DNA of 52,814 nucleotides from CBDUBS01 sp965365445. Lineage in GTDB: Bacteria; Bacteroidota; Rhodothermia; Rhodothermales; DASSAV01. The notes under the pieces were generated by a model, which was not told the origin of the DNA, ran no database searches, and worked only from the letters and a program-made list of their open reading frames with translations. The first letter of the stretch is position 1. Every line of letters starts with the position of its first letter. A program made the translations under genes and the position numbers. Of this stretch, positions 40,747-49,840 are shown in pieces. The DNA lies in NCBI GenBank assembly GCA_965365445.1, contig CBDUBS010000005.1, forward strand, positions 1 through 52,814, given 5' to 3'.

Positions 40747-42141
40747 ATGAAACGCAGGTTACTTCTCCTTCTGGCCGTGTTTTCTCTGACCGGTGTCCGC
40801 GCCGTGCTGGCTCAGGATGCCGCCGAGGCGGTCGTCTCCGGAGCCGACACCTCCTGGCTCCTCATTTCTACGGCCCTCGTGCTACTCATGACGCCCGCGC
40901 TGGCCTTTTTCTACGGCGGCCTCGTCCGTTCGAAAAACGCCCTCAACACCATGATGATGAGCTTCTCCTCGCTCGGTATCGTGGGGCTGCTCTGGGCGAT
41001 CGTAGGATACTCCCTGGCCTTCTCCGACGGCACGTCGTGGATCGGCGGCCTCTCGATGGCCTTCCTGAACGGCGTCGGCCTGGAAGCCAAAGGCAGCATT
41101 CCACATCTGCTTTTCATGGCCTTCCAGGGGACGTTTGCCATCATTACGGCTGCCCTCATCTCCGGTGCGATCGTCGAGCGCATGCGTTTTGGAGCGTACC
41201 TTACCTTCATTGCGGTCTGGGGCGTGCTCGTCTACGCTCCGGTGGCTCACTGGGTGTGGGGAGGCGGCTGGCTCGGCAGTATGGGCGCCCTCGACTTCGC
41301 CGGCGGCGCCGTGGTCCACGTCAACGCAGGTGCAGCGGCCCTCGTCGCAGCCTACGTGCTCGGCAACCGGAAGGACTATGGCCGCGTGGCCATCCTGCCG
41401 CACCACGTCCCGTTCGTGCTGCTCGGCTCGGGACTTCTCTGGTTCGGCTGGTTCGGCTTCAACGGCGGCAGCGCGCTGGCTTCCAATGAACTCGCCTCGC
41501 TCGCCTTCGTCAACACGATGTTCGCCCCTACGGCTACGCTCTGCGTATGGACCCTGCTGGACTACGCTCGCACCCGCAAGATCACGGCGGTAGGCGTAGC
41601 CACGGGCATCGTAGTCGGCCTGGTAGCCATTACCCCGGCGGCGGGATTCGTTTCCCCGATGTCGGCCATCCTGCTGGGCGCCATTGCGGCCTTCCCGAGC
41701 TACTACGCCATTCAGTGGCGGGCTCGCACCCGCATGGACGACTCGCTGGATGTGTTCGCTGCACACGGCGTCGGCGGTATCACGGGCGCCATCCTGACCG
41801 GTGTTTTCGCCCAGGCGTCCTGGAACGGCGTGGCCGACGGCCTGCTCTTCGGCAACCCGAATCAGGTAGCCATTCAGGCGCTTTCCATCCTGGCTGTGTT
41901 CGCCTACAGCGGCATCGTAACGTACGGCATCCTCAAAATCCTGGCCCTCGTCTTTGCGGTGCGCGCCGATAAGAAGGCGGAAGGGCTCGGGCTCGACATT
42001 GTCGATCACGGGGAAGAGGCCTACACCTCGGGCGAGGGCGCCGTCTTGCTGCTCGACGGCGAATACCAGCAGGCCGTCACGCCGGTCAAAATACCGACCG
42101 CCACCCCCACGAACAAAAAGCTGGCTCCGACGGCAGCCTGA
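40747..42141 (+). CDS. amtB: Ammonium transporter AmtB
   Basis: A 464-residue inner-membrane channel for ammonium. A cleavable signal (LLLLLAVFSLTGVRAVLAQ) is followed by eleven or so helices. Family marks are ALAFFYGGLVRSKNALNTMMMSF, DFAGGAVVHVNAGAAALVAAYVLG with the pore His, GFNGGSAL, and FAAHGVGGITGAILTGVFA with the second His. The cytoplasmic tail (YTSGEGAVLLLDGEYQQAV) is unstructured. It is 51 bp after the porin-like gene and 36 bp before the PII gene, the classical amtB-glnK arrangement in which PII plugs the channel when nitrogen is rich. Confidence 0.97.
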   Translation: MKRRLLLLLAVFSLTGVRAVLAQDAAEAVVSGADTSWLLISTALVLLMTPALAFFYGGLVRSKNALNTMMMSFSSLGIVGLLWAIVGYSLAFSDGTSWIGGLSMAFLNGVGLEAKGSIPHLLFMAFQGTFAIITAALISGAIVERMRFGAYLTFIAVWGVLVYAPVAHWVWGGGWLGSMGALDFAGGAVVHVNAGAAALVAAYVLGNRKDYGRVAILPHHVPFVLLGSGLLWFGWFGFNGGSALASNELASLAFVNTMFAPTATLCVWTLLDYARTRKITAVGVATGIVVGLVAITPAAGFVSPMSAILLGAIAAFPSYYAIQWRARTRMDDSLDVFAAHGVGGITGAILTGVFAQASWNGVADGLLFGNPNQVAIQALSILAVFAYSGIVTYGILKILALVFAVRADKKAEGLGLDIVDHGEEAYTSGEGAVLLLDGEYQQAVTPVKIPTATPTNKKLAPTAA

Positions 42142-42177
42142 TCCAACCACGCCCATTCACCGGATATCTATCCTGCT

Positions 42178-42531
42178 ATGAAACTCATAAAAGCCATCAT
42201 CCGCCCGGACCAGCTGAACGACGTGCTGAAGGCCCTTTTCCTGGCCGAAGTCCGCGGCCTTACCGTAACCCGCGTTCAGGGGCACGGCGGCGAAATCGAA
42301 GCCGTCGAAAACTACCGGGGCACCACCGTTAAAATGGAGCTTCAGGAAAAGGTCATGCTCGATATCGGCGTTTCCGAGCCGTTCGTCGAAGCAACCGTAC
42401 ATGCCATACTTCGCGCGGCGCATACCGGCGACGTCGGCGACGGCAAGATTTTCGTCATGCCTGTCGAGAAAGTGTACCGCATACGAACGGGAGAGGAGGA
42501 CGTTGCGGCCGTAACCCCGGTGCTCGCCTGA
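42178..42531 (+). CDS. glnK: Nitrogen regulatory protein P-II (GlnK type), T-loop variant
   Basis: A 117-residue PII signalling protein. The ATP- and ligand-binding loops are conserved: VQGHGG near 33-38, Lys58, HTGDVGDGKIFVMPV at 82-96 and RIRTGEE. The T-loop is unusual: Tyr46-Arg-Gly is kept, but residue 51, which is the uridylylated Tyr in enteric PII, is Val, and the loop reads TTVKMELQEK. Thus control by uridylylation is not expected, and sensing probably works by ATP/ADP and 2-oxoglutarate binding. It follows amtB by 36 bp and ends in a good terminator. Confidence 0.93.
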   Translation: MKLIKAIIRPDQLNDVLKALFLAEVRGLTVTRVQGHGGEIEAVENYRGTTVKMELQEKVMLDIGVSEPFVEATVHAILRAAHTGDVGDGKIFVMPVEKVYRIRTGEEDVAAVTPVLA

Positions 42532-42552
42532 CCCCGGTAGCCATCCAAACCG

Positions 42553-42593
42553 GCAAAGCCGCTTCCGTGCAAACGGGGCGGCTTTGCTTTTTT
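42553..42593 (+). terminator. Intrinsic terminator after the PII gene
   Basis: GCAAAGCCGC (42553-42562) pairs with GCGGCTTTGC (42578-42587), followed by six T. It ends the porin-amtB-glnK operon. Confidence 0.93.
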
Positions 42594-42673
42594 CCGGGCG
42601 AGCCGCCCGTTGATCCGGAATGTAACACAACCTAATATGGTGCGTACAACCCCAACGGCTTTCCCTGGGACCA

Positions 42674-43231
42674 ATGGATACGCTCTACCTGATCAGCCTG
42701 ATCGTCGGCGGCTTTTTCGTCCTCCTCTCACTGTTTGGAGGCCACGACTCGGATATGGATTCCGGACTGGACGCCGACCACGATGCCTCGCTCGATGTGC
42801 ACGACGGTGGAGCCGGAGCCGGGCTGGTCGATCTCCTCTCCATCCGGGCGCTTTTTCTCTTTGCTGCCTTTTTCGGTCTGACCGGCATCCTGCTCGACTG
42901 GACCGACGCCGGTGAGCCGTTTACATTCATCGTGGCATTGCTCGTGGGCCTCATTATCGGCCTTGGAGGCAACTACCTCATCCGGCGAATCGGCTATACA
43001 CCCGTCTCCAGCGGCGTCGACAATCTGGAACTCAGGGGTCGTACCGCCCGGGTGCTCATTCCTTTCGATAGCAAGGATAAAGGCAAGATCAGCCTCGAAG
43101 CCAAAGGCCAGCGGTTGCAACTCGTCGCCCGCGCTTACGGCGACGAAGCAGGGGAATCGTTCAAGCCCGGCGACGAAGTAGTCGTCGTGCGGATGCACGG
43201 CTCGGTGGCGGAAGTGCTCAAACCGAACTGA
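42674..43231 (+). CDS. NfeD-like membrane protein, flotillin partner
   Basis: A 185-residue membrane protein. TM1 lies at 4-20 (LYLISLIVGGFFVLLSL), followed by an Asp/His-rich stretch (SDMDSGLDADHDASLDVHD) that could bind metal, then two hydrophobic helices (RALFLFAAFFGLTGILLDW, FIVALLVGLIIGLGGNYLI), and a C-terminal OB-like soluble domain (LRGRTARVLIPF, GDEVVVVRMHGSVAEVL). This order of helices and beta domain fits the NfeD/YuaF group, whose members sit next to flotillins and help organise membrane domains. Here the flotillin gene follows by 47 bp. Confidence 0.85.
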   Translation: MDTLYLISLIVGGFFVLLSLFGGHDSDMDSGLDADHDASLDVHDGGAGAGLVDLLSIRALFLFAAFFGLTGILLDWTDAGEPFTFIVALLVGLIIGLGGNYLIRRIGYTPVSSGVDNLELRGRTARVLIPFDSKDKGKISLEAKGQRLQLVARAYGDEAGESFKPGDEVVVVRMHGSVAEVLKPN

Positions 43232-43278
43232 AGACCGGAGCCTATTCCGGCGATTAACTCAATAAACGGGTTTATTTC

Positions 43279-44544
43279 ATGGAAACCGTCTTGCTCGTCG
43301 CAGCCGTCCTGATCATGGGGTTTCTCACGGTGCTCGGCATCATCCGCGCCAACCTCAAAATCTGCCAGCCCAACGAAGTGCTGATCTTCAGCGGCCGGCA
43401 GCGGCAGCTTACCGACGGCTCGCGGGTGGGCTACCGGGTCATTCAGGGTGGTCGGGGGTTTCGCATCCCCATCATCGAGAAGGTGGATCGGCTCAACCTG
43501 ACAACCATCCCGCTCGACCTCACGGTGACCAACGCCTATTCAAAAGGTGGCATCCCCCTGACCGTTCGGGCCATTGCAAACGTCAAGATTTCTTCCAAAG
43601 AGTCCGAGTTGAACAATGCCGTCGAACGACTTCTCGGCAAAGGCCGGGATGAAATACAGGGCATTGCCAAGGAAACCCTGGAAGGCAACCTGCGCGGTGT
43701 GCTTGCGCTGCTCACGCCGGAAGAAGTAAACGAGGACCGCCTGAAGTTCGCGAAGGAGCTGCTGGACGAAGCCGACAACGACCTCAGCGCCCTGGGCCTT
43801 CAGTTGGACACCCTCAAAATACAGAGCGTGGAGGACGAGCGTGGGTATCTGAACGCAATTGGCAGGCAACGCACCGCCCAGATTTTATCCACGGCGGAAG
43901 TGGTTGAAGCGGAAAAACGCGAACAAGCCCGCGTAGCTCAGGCGCACGCCGACCGCAACATTGCCGAAGCCGAAACCGAGGTTCGCATTGTCAAGGCTAC
44001 GCTCAACGCAAGGGCCGCCGCGGAGGAAGCAAAAATTGGCGTGGCCGCCCAGATCGCGCAGGCAACGGCCGAGCAGGAACTGGCCCAGCAGGAAATTTTA
44101 CTTGCTGAGAAACGACAACGCGCCGAGGTTATCGTTTCCGCGGAGGCCGAGCGCCAGGCCAAGGAGGAAATTGCCAAGGGCAATGCCGCCCGCATCCTGG
44201 AGGATGGCTACGCCGAGGTGGAAGTGCTCAAGCGCAAGCTCGACCTCTGGCAAAACGCCGGCGCCGACGCCGAACGGCTTTTCCTCATCCAGATGCTTCC
44301 GGAAATCATGCAACAGGTCGTCGGCGCCGTCGATAACCTCAAGATAGATCGCCTCACGGTGGTGGACAGCGGACAGGGCGGGGGCGTGCCCGCCGTATTC
44401 AACCAGATCGCAGGCGCCGCCCCGGCTTTACTGGAGAGCATTCGTACCACCACCGGCATCGACGTGGCGGGTTTGCTGAACCGCGCCTCGCAGCCAACCG
44501 ATGATCTGCCCATAGCGCCTCAGAACGGCAATACGGCCAAATAA
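43279..44544 (+). CDS. floA: Flotillin (SPFH/Band 7 family)
   Basis: A 421-residue SPFH protein: one N-terminal helix (TVLLVAAVLIMGFLTVLGII), the SPFH domain from about residue 30 to 200 (GRGFRIPIIEKVDRLNLTTIPLDL, NAVERLLGKGRDEIQGIAKETLEGNLRGVLALL), then a long Ala/Glu/Gln-rich coiled coil (EVVEAEKREQARVAQAHADRN to LAEKRQRAEVIVSAEAERQA), and a C-terminal flotillin tail (LPEIMQQVVGAVDNLKIDRLTVVD). Flotillins form membrane microdomain scaffolds on the cytoplasmic side of the inner membrane. It follows its usual NfeD-like partner. It converges on tamB. Confidence 0.95.
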   Translation: METVLLVAAVLIMGFLTVLGIIRANLKICQPNEVLIFSGRQRQLTDGSRVGYRVIQGGRGFRIPIIEKVDRLNLTTIPLDLTVTNAYSKGGIPLTVRAIANVKISSKESELNNAVERLLGKGRDEIQGIAKETLEGNLRGVLALLTPEEVNEDRLKFAKELLDEADNDLSALGLQLDTLKIQSVEDERGYLNAIGRQRTAQILSTAEVVEAEKREQARVAQAHADRNIAEAETEVRIVKATLNARAAAEEAKIGVAAQIAQATAEQELAQQEILLAEKRQRAEVIVSAEAERQAKEEIAKGNAARILEDGYAEVEVLKRKLDLWQNAGADAERLFLIQMLPEIMQQVVGAVDNLKIDRLTVVDSGQGGGVPAVFNQIAGAAPALLESIRTTTGIDVAGLLNRASQPTDDLPIAPQNGNTAK

Positions 44545-44578
44545 TACGGTTCACCCTGCTATCGCGGTTTTTCGCTTC

Positions 44579-44607
44579 GGGGCGCTCACCGGAATGTGTA
44601 GCGCCCC
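44579..44607. terminator. Hairpin between flotillin and tamB
   Basis: GGGGCGCT (44579-44586) pairs with AGCGCCCC (44600-44607). It overlaps the tamB stop codon. On the plus strand no T-run follows; on the minus strand it leads into CGAAGCGAAAAACC. Weak evidence for a terminator. Confidence 0.4.
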
Positions 44608-47600
44608 GTCAGGTTGAGTCGCACGGCGGAAGTGGACGTGCCGCTGAGCACTTGGAGCAGCAGCCATTCGAACACTTCGTACTCCGTCGTTACTTCGGTC
44701 TTTTTCGTTCCGGCCGCCGCTTCGCTCGTGCTCGTCAGGCTGATGGGTTGATTGATGCCCAGGTACAGCTTTGGCGTGACGTATTTGCCGGCCACCAGCT
44801 GGGTGCCCCTCAATCCGTCCTGTTCGATCTCGATTACGTCGAGCCCCAGTTCGTCTCCGGCTACTCCTTCCAGGTACCCTGCCAGCTGATTCGCCGCCAG
44901 GTTGCCCCCGGTCGTGAGCAGTCCGCCTCCTCCTCCTTCGCCTCCGCCGCCCAGTTGGAACGCTTCGCTGGCCGGGCTGCCGGTAGCGATGTACGATACG
45001 ATGTTCGTGTTGCTCATCGGCGGGTCCGAGCCCAGTTCGAATTTCAGATCATCCATTCTGCCTGAAAGTGAAAGAGTGATCGTAGCCTCCGGCTGGCCGG
45101 GGTTCTGCCTGGAGGGTACGTAAAAACTGGCTCCGATATCCATCATCATCTCCGTAATCGGGCCGTTGAACGTAACCGTTCCCCTGGTAATGTTGAACTC
45201 CCGCCCGAACTGCCGGATGAAGCTCCGCTGCGGGATCACCTCGATGCTCCGGAACAGCTGAATCTCCTCGTTCGGTTGTTTGTTCAGCTCGATCGTTCCG
45301 GTAAACTGAATCGCCATCTCCGGGTTGGAGGTTTGCCGTATCCAGGAGTCGCGTTCTAGCTCCACACCCAGGTCGAGGGTCAGCGCGTTGTATATATCCG
45401 AAACGGTGGTATCCTGCCGGCTCACCCGGTATCCGAAGAACTCCTCGAGCATACGGACGTCCTCCGCAGTAAGCTGCACCTGCCGGATGTCTCCTCCGGC
45501 CATGTTGTTCAGGTACACGTTCGCGCTGAGCACCCGCAGGCCGCCGGCGACCACGGGCGCGGCTGTGGTTCCGCTCACGTCGAGGTTGCCTGAGATCGTC
45601 GCCTGGTAGTCCTCCGAGCGGATCGCCCGGAACTCATCCAGCGCCACATCCAGTTGGAACGCGCCGAGGGTTAGCTCCGGCACCTCGATTTGCCCGTCGA
45701 TTACCAGCGTGCCGCCGCCCGAGCGCAGCGAGGCGCGTTCCACGACGATTGCTCCCGGATCCATTCGGGCATCCACCGTAATGTCCTCGTACACTACGCC
45801 CAGTTGAGGAAGCCCGACCCTCCCTTCCCGGAAGCCCGCCTCTCCGGCGAGGTTCGGGTTATCCATGCTGCCCGTAATGTGTATGTCGGCGTCCAGATAG
45901 CCCGTGATTTCGCTGACCGACTCGGGGGGCAGGAAAGGCCTCACCCAGTCGATGTTGAATTGCTCGGCCACGATCCGGAGGTCGGCTCCGCCGGACGCCG
46001 CTTCCGCACTGACTCCACCGCCTGTTCCCGTCTGGGTGTCGGCGGGGGCCAGCGAGAGGTCCATGGGCAGGTATCCTTTCACGGTTAACGAGTCGCCCGT
46101 CTGATGGGTGAACGCGGCATCCAGATTCAGCCGCCGGGCATCGTACTGCACCACCGCCCGAAGGTCGCCGGCATCCCTGTCGCCGTACAGCACGTCGAGG
46201 CCCAGTACGCCGTTCAGATCGGGGTCGGGGGCCGGACCCGTAAGTTCCAGGCGCGTCGTCAGGGTTCCGTCCAAGCCGGGGTACCCCAGCAAGTCCGTAA
46301 TGCCTCCGATGCGCAGGTTCTCGATTGTCGTTCGGAAATCTTGCTCTCCGTTCGGATCGATTACGCCGTGGGCCGCTATCGACTGGTCGCCCGAGTAAAG
46401 CACCAGGCTATCCACCCGGTAAGCGTCACCGTAGGTTATGACGGTGGGTTCGCGCAGCGCCCACTTCTGGTCGTCGATTCGCAACCCGAGCGTATCCAGC
46501 AGCAGTCGCCGGCCCTCCGGTTGAAAATCCATTCGCGCGTTCACCCGAAGGTCGCGGCGCTCGTCGATGTTGGATCGGGCGGTGAAGGCCACTTCGCTGG
46601 TGTCGTAGGCGGCGGTAACGGCCGTCTGCCGGACGGTCATCGTAGAGGTGGCGAGGTAGTTGAGCTCGACGCGCCCGCCTCCCGACAGGACGCTAAAAGA
46701 GGAATCGAGCACCCCTTCGGCCCGGAGCGTCAGACCGGCCAGCCGGATGTCGTTGTAGATGAGGCTGTTCAGGGCGCCGTCGGCCTCCACCGTAAGGTGG
46801 GTAGAAGGGCCGCTCACCTTACCTTCCAGACGTCCCTCCCGCAACGAAAACACCTCAGCGGCGATCATGGGCCGAATCGGCTCCAGACTGACCACCTCGG
46901 CCGCAAACCGCAAATCGGATGCCTGCGTCCCCGTCGTGTCGAACAGGGCGATGCGGCCTCCTGCATGGGCCGTTGCCAGATTCGAGCGAAGCAGCAAACT
47001 ATCGAGGGAGAGCACCCCTTCGGCCAGGCGGAACCGGGTCCCCAGCGTATCGAGTTTCAGGCTCTGGTACTGTGTTTCGGCGGCATGGACCGTCCCTGCC
47101 AACTGCATGGTCCGGGGTTTTGTCCCCATGCCCGCCACATCGAAACCCAGCGACACCCGCGCATCCAGCGTGTCGGCTCCCGTAAGCCCGCCCACGTCGA
47201 TCCTGCTCAGCACGCCCCGGGCCGAGTAGGTGGGTTCTGCCGGTCGGAGATCCGCCTGCGCGTTCACCCGGGCCGCTCCGTCCTCCATCTCGAGCAGGGT
47301 GGTCAGATCGATCCGGCCCTGATCCGCCGTTGCCTGAACGCTTCCGTCCTGTAACACCACGTCGTTGATGGTCGATCGGTCGAAGCCGAGCCGGGCGTCG
47401 AGATGCATGGTTTTCGGTTCGATGCCCCGCCCGTCGAGCGCCAGCGTGCCGTTCAGGGACGTTTGCAAATCGGGATTGCCGGCCAGCGCTCCTACGTTCA
47501 GCCCCTCGAACGTCCCGCGCCGAATCGTGTAGGACGGCGCCGCGTCGAACGGTCGGGCCTGCCCGGCCAGCGTTATCCCTCCTTCCGGCAGAGTCAGCCG

Positions 47601-49805
47601 CCCGTCAAACTGCACGGCGCCGCGCCGAAGGCCAATCGTCATGCCGAGCCGTTCGATTTCCTGATCGTTTACCCGCGACGGCTGCAAATCCAGCCGTGCG
47701 TTGAGTGTCATGGCGGCCGGATCCGTGCCGCGCCCCCGCAGGGCCAATGTACCGTTCAGGTCGGAATGCTGGTCCGGATTCTGTGTGAACGCCCCCACGT
47801 CGATGTGGCGGAACTGAATCCGTGGCGCGTCAAAGGCGAGGACTTCCGCGAATGGCCGCACCGTAGCGCTGGCGTTTACCTGCCCGGCATCGCCCAGGTC
47901 GGCTGCGGCCGTCAGGCGCATCACTTCCGAGCGCAGGTTTGCCCGCAACCCAACCGACTCCAGGGTGTAGGTTCCGTAATACGAATCCCGCACATCCGCG
48001 CTCGCCCGCAGCACCATTGCCTGCGGATCGGTCCCGGCGCCGGTGAGTGTAAACCGGGCGTTGATCCGGCTGCGGGTCGTATCTCCGGTCAACGCCGCCA
48101 CGTCGAGGTTCCGTATTTCTCCCCGGTTGATCCGGTAGGTCAGTTGGTCCCCGAACGTGGCATTCCCGTCGGCCGCTATTGATCCTTCGGGCAGGGTCAT
48201 CCGCGTATCGAAGGTAAGGCGGCTATTCTGCAATCGGGCCCACAGCCTCCCGCTTCGTATCTCGTAGGCGTTGATCCGCGATGGAGCGAGCGTAACCTGC
48301 CCGCGCAGATCCGCGGTCTGTGCATCGATTCCCCGTCCCTCTACCGCGAACCGGGCCGAAATCCGGCTCTGTTGCCCTCCTTCGGTGAAGCGGCCGATGT
48401 TCAGGTTGCGCACCGATCCTTCCAGATCATACGTCGGGGTTTCATCAAACGGGCGTACCGTTCCGTTTACGGCGAGCGAAAGTCCGCGAAGGCCGGTTCG
48501 TAGATCAATCCGCCCCAGCCCGTTCGTGAAGGTGCTTTCCAGGGTCGTACGGTCCAGCCGGTACTCCCCGAACCGGCTGTCGAACACGACGAGGCCGGCG
48601 GAGCCGTTTACCTCCTCGGCTGCATCGCCGGCGAGGTTGACGTTCACGTCCGCGTTGATCGACCCGGCCTGCGCCGGATCGCCCGTAAGGAAACGCGGGT
48701 CCAGCCCCCGTATTTCGCCGGTTACCCGGTACGATGCCGGTTGTTGCCCCGGCGGCGTAATGGCCGCCGTCAGATCCACGCGCGACCCATCCGAAAAGGC
48801 GGCATCCGCCCGGGCGTCGATGCGGTTTTCCGCTCCCTTGACCCGTAACTCCATGTCCACGGAGCCTTCGGCGGGCAGGGCCGGTACGAACGCGCGAATG
48901 TCTTTGAAGGCCAGCGGTTTCGCCTCCAGCACAAAATCCAGGTCGCGCCCCTGCCGGTTGCTGTCCGAGGGCATGGCTAGCAGCCCCCGCCCGACCACGT
49001 TCGAGTTGGGTGATTGCAGCCGAAGCCCGTCCAGTGTGAACTGGCCGTTATCCAGGGCCCCTCCGATCGCCAGGTTGATTGGTCCGTCCCCCTCTCCGGG
49101 CGGCTCGATCACTGTGAACAACGTATCCAGGCGCAGGGTCAGGTTCTCCCCGAACACCATGTCTCCGAGCTCGATGCCCAGGTTGCGGGCCGCCAGCACC
49201 GAATCCTTGCCCGGCGCGTAGAAATGCGCCTGCACGCTTCCGTTACGGAGATCAAAGTAGTCGAGCTCGATTACGAGGGCCGTCTGGGCCGATTTAGCCG
49301 TATCTACGGAAGCCGAATCCTGCGCGATGACGGTAAACAGATCCCAGGTGCTGTCGGCTCGCTGTTCCATCCGCACATGCGGGCTGGCGAGGTAGATATC
49401 CGTCAGGTGCAGCCGGTTTTTCAGCAACGGAAGCAGCCGGTACGCCGCATTCAGCGTATCGACGTGTGCCATACGCTCCCCATCATCCCGCACGAGGTTG
49501 ACGTCGGTAAGCACGAGCCTCCCGATGAAGTTGCCGTCCAGCTTCCCGACCTGGAGTTCAGCCCCATCGAACAGGGCGTTCAACCGGCCCACCACCAGGT
49601 TTTTCGCCCGCTCCGCTCCCCAGTTCGTTTGCAACACGAGCAGCAGAATCAAGACAAGAGCTACGACCAGCCCCAGCACCCCGCCGATCACCCAGAGTAC
49701 GACTTTGAGCGCCCGCCGCCACAGGGGCGACCGGCTTTCTTCCCGCTCATCCGCTCCGGTTTCCCCGGCGTTCGGCGCCACTTCGGAAGTAATCTTTTCA
49801 TCCAT
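44586..49805 (-). CDS. tamB: TamB-like translocation/assembly module protein (DUF490)
   Basis: A 1739-residue AsmA-like protein. One inner-membrane helix (VLWVIGGVLGLVVALVLILLLVLQ) lies at 37-59, then VVGRLNALFDGAELQVGKLDGNFIGRLVLTDV, and a very long beta-rich region that should form the hydrophobic groove bridging the membranes. Residues 367 to about 968 are six tandem modules of about 100 residues with conserved openings such as LDVAALTGD, IDVGAFTQN and LNVGALAGN. The C-terminal DUF490 part has LFRSIEVIPQRSFIRQFGREFNITRGTVTF, IVSYIATGSPASEAF and ends NLTGRYTFR. It lies 35 bp behind tamA, as expected. TamB proteins serve outer-membrane protein assembly or phospholipid transport. Confidence 0.96.
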   Translation of the reverse strand: MDEKITSEVAPNAGETGADEREESRSPLWRRALKVVLWVIGGVLGLVVALVLILLLVLQTNWGAERAKNLVVGRLNALFDGAELQVGKLDGNFIGRLVLTDVNLVRDDGERMAHVDTLNAAYRLLPLLKNRLHLTDIYLASPHVRMEQRADSTWDLFTVIAQDSASVDTAKSAQTALVIELDYFDLRNGSVQAHFYAPGKDSVLAARNLGIELGDMVFGENLTLRLDTLFTVIEPPGEGDGPINLAIGGALDNGQFTLDGLRLQSPNSNVVGRGLLAMPSDSNRQGRDLDFVLEAKPLAFKDIRAFVPALPAEGSVDMELRVKGAENRIDARADAAFSDGSRVDLTAAITPPGQQPASYRVTGEIRGLDPRFLTGDPAQAGSINADVNVNLAGDAAEEVNGSAGLVVFDSRFGEYRLDRTTLESTFTNGLGRIDLRTGLRGLSLAVNGTVRPFDETPTYDLEGSVRNLNIGRFTEGGQQSRISARFAVEGRGIDAQTADLRGQVTLAPSRINAYEIRSGRLWARLQNSRLTFDTRMTLPEGSIAADGNATFGDQLTYRINRGEIRNLDVAALTGDTTRSRINARFTLTGAGTDPQAMVLRASADVRDSYYGTYTLESVGLRANLRSEVMRLTAAADLGDAGQVNASATVRPFAEVLAFDAPRIQFRHIDVGAFTQNPDQHSDLNGTLALRGRGTDPAAMTLNARLDLQPSRVNDQEIERLGMTIGLRRGAVQFDGRLTLPEGGITLAGQARPFDAAPSYTIRRGTFEGLNVGALAGNPDLQTSLNGTLALDGRGIEPKTMHLDARLGFDRSTINDVVLQDGSVQATADQGRIDLTTLLEMEDGAARVNAQADLRPAEPTYSARGVLSRIDVGGLTGADTLDARVSLGFDVAGMGTKPRTMQLAGTVHAAETQYQSLKLDTLGTRFRLAEGVLSLDSLLLRSNLATAHAGGRIALFDTTGTQASDLRFAAEVVSLEPIRPMIAAEVFSLREGRLEGKVSGPSTHLTVEADGALNSLIYNDIRLAGLTLRAEGVLDSSFSVLSGGGRVELNYLATSTMTVRQTAVTAAYDTSEVAFTARSNIDERRDLRVNARMDFQPEGRRLLLDTLGLRIDDQKWALREPTVITYGDAYRVDSLVLYSGDQSIAAHGVIDPNGEQDFRTTIENLRIGGITDLLGYPGLDGTLTTRLELTGPAPDPDLNGVLGLDVLYGDRDAGDLRAVVQYDARRLNLDAAFTHQTGDSLTVKGYLPMDLSLAPADTQTGTGGGVSAEAASGGADLRIVAEQFNIDWVRPFLPPESVSEITGYLDADIHITGSMDNPNLAGEAGFREGRVGLPQLGVVYEDITVDARMDPGAIVVERASLRSGGGTLVIDGQIEVPELTLGAFQLDVALDEFRAIRSEDYQATISGNLDVSGTTAAPVVAGGLRVLSANVYLNNMAGGDIRQVQLTAEDVRMLEEFFGYRVSRQDTTVSDIYNALTLDLGVELERDSWIRQTSNPEMAIQFTGTIELNKQPNEEIQLFRSIEVIPQRSFIRQFGREFNITRGTVTFNGPITEMMMDIGASFYVPSRQNPGQPEATITLSLSGRMDDLKFELGSDPPMSNTNIVSYIATGSPASEAFQLGGGGEGGGGGLLTTGGNLAANQLAGYLEGVAGDELGLDVIEIEQDGLRGTQLVAGKYVTPKLYLGINQPISLTSTSEAAAGTKKTEVTTEYEVFEWLLLQVLSGTSTSAVRLNLTGRYTFR
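46904..48707 (-). repeat. Six tandem ~100-residue modules in TamB
   Basis: Modules start at residues 367, 467, 566, 667, 768 and 868 (period 99-101). Each opens with a short hydrophobic motif (for example NLNIGRFTEG, HIDVGAFTQN) and then holds G-x-G-x-x-P, R/S-x-N and a VRPF or RPFD-like segment. Similarity is at protein level; the DNA has diverged. Confidence 0.8.
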
Positions 49806-49840
49806 AAATCTTCACGCTCGCATACAACCAGCCAATCCGC

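Noticed and set aside
40882..42156. A 424-codon open frame on the minus strand opposite amtB
   Set aside because: It is a mirror frame of a well-supported transporter and has no recognisable fold.
46104..47354. A 416-codon open frame on the plus strand opposite tamB
   Set aside because: Shadow of the repetitive tamB gene; no protein-like domain.
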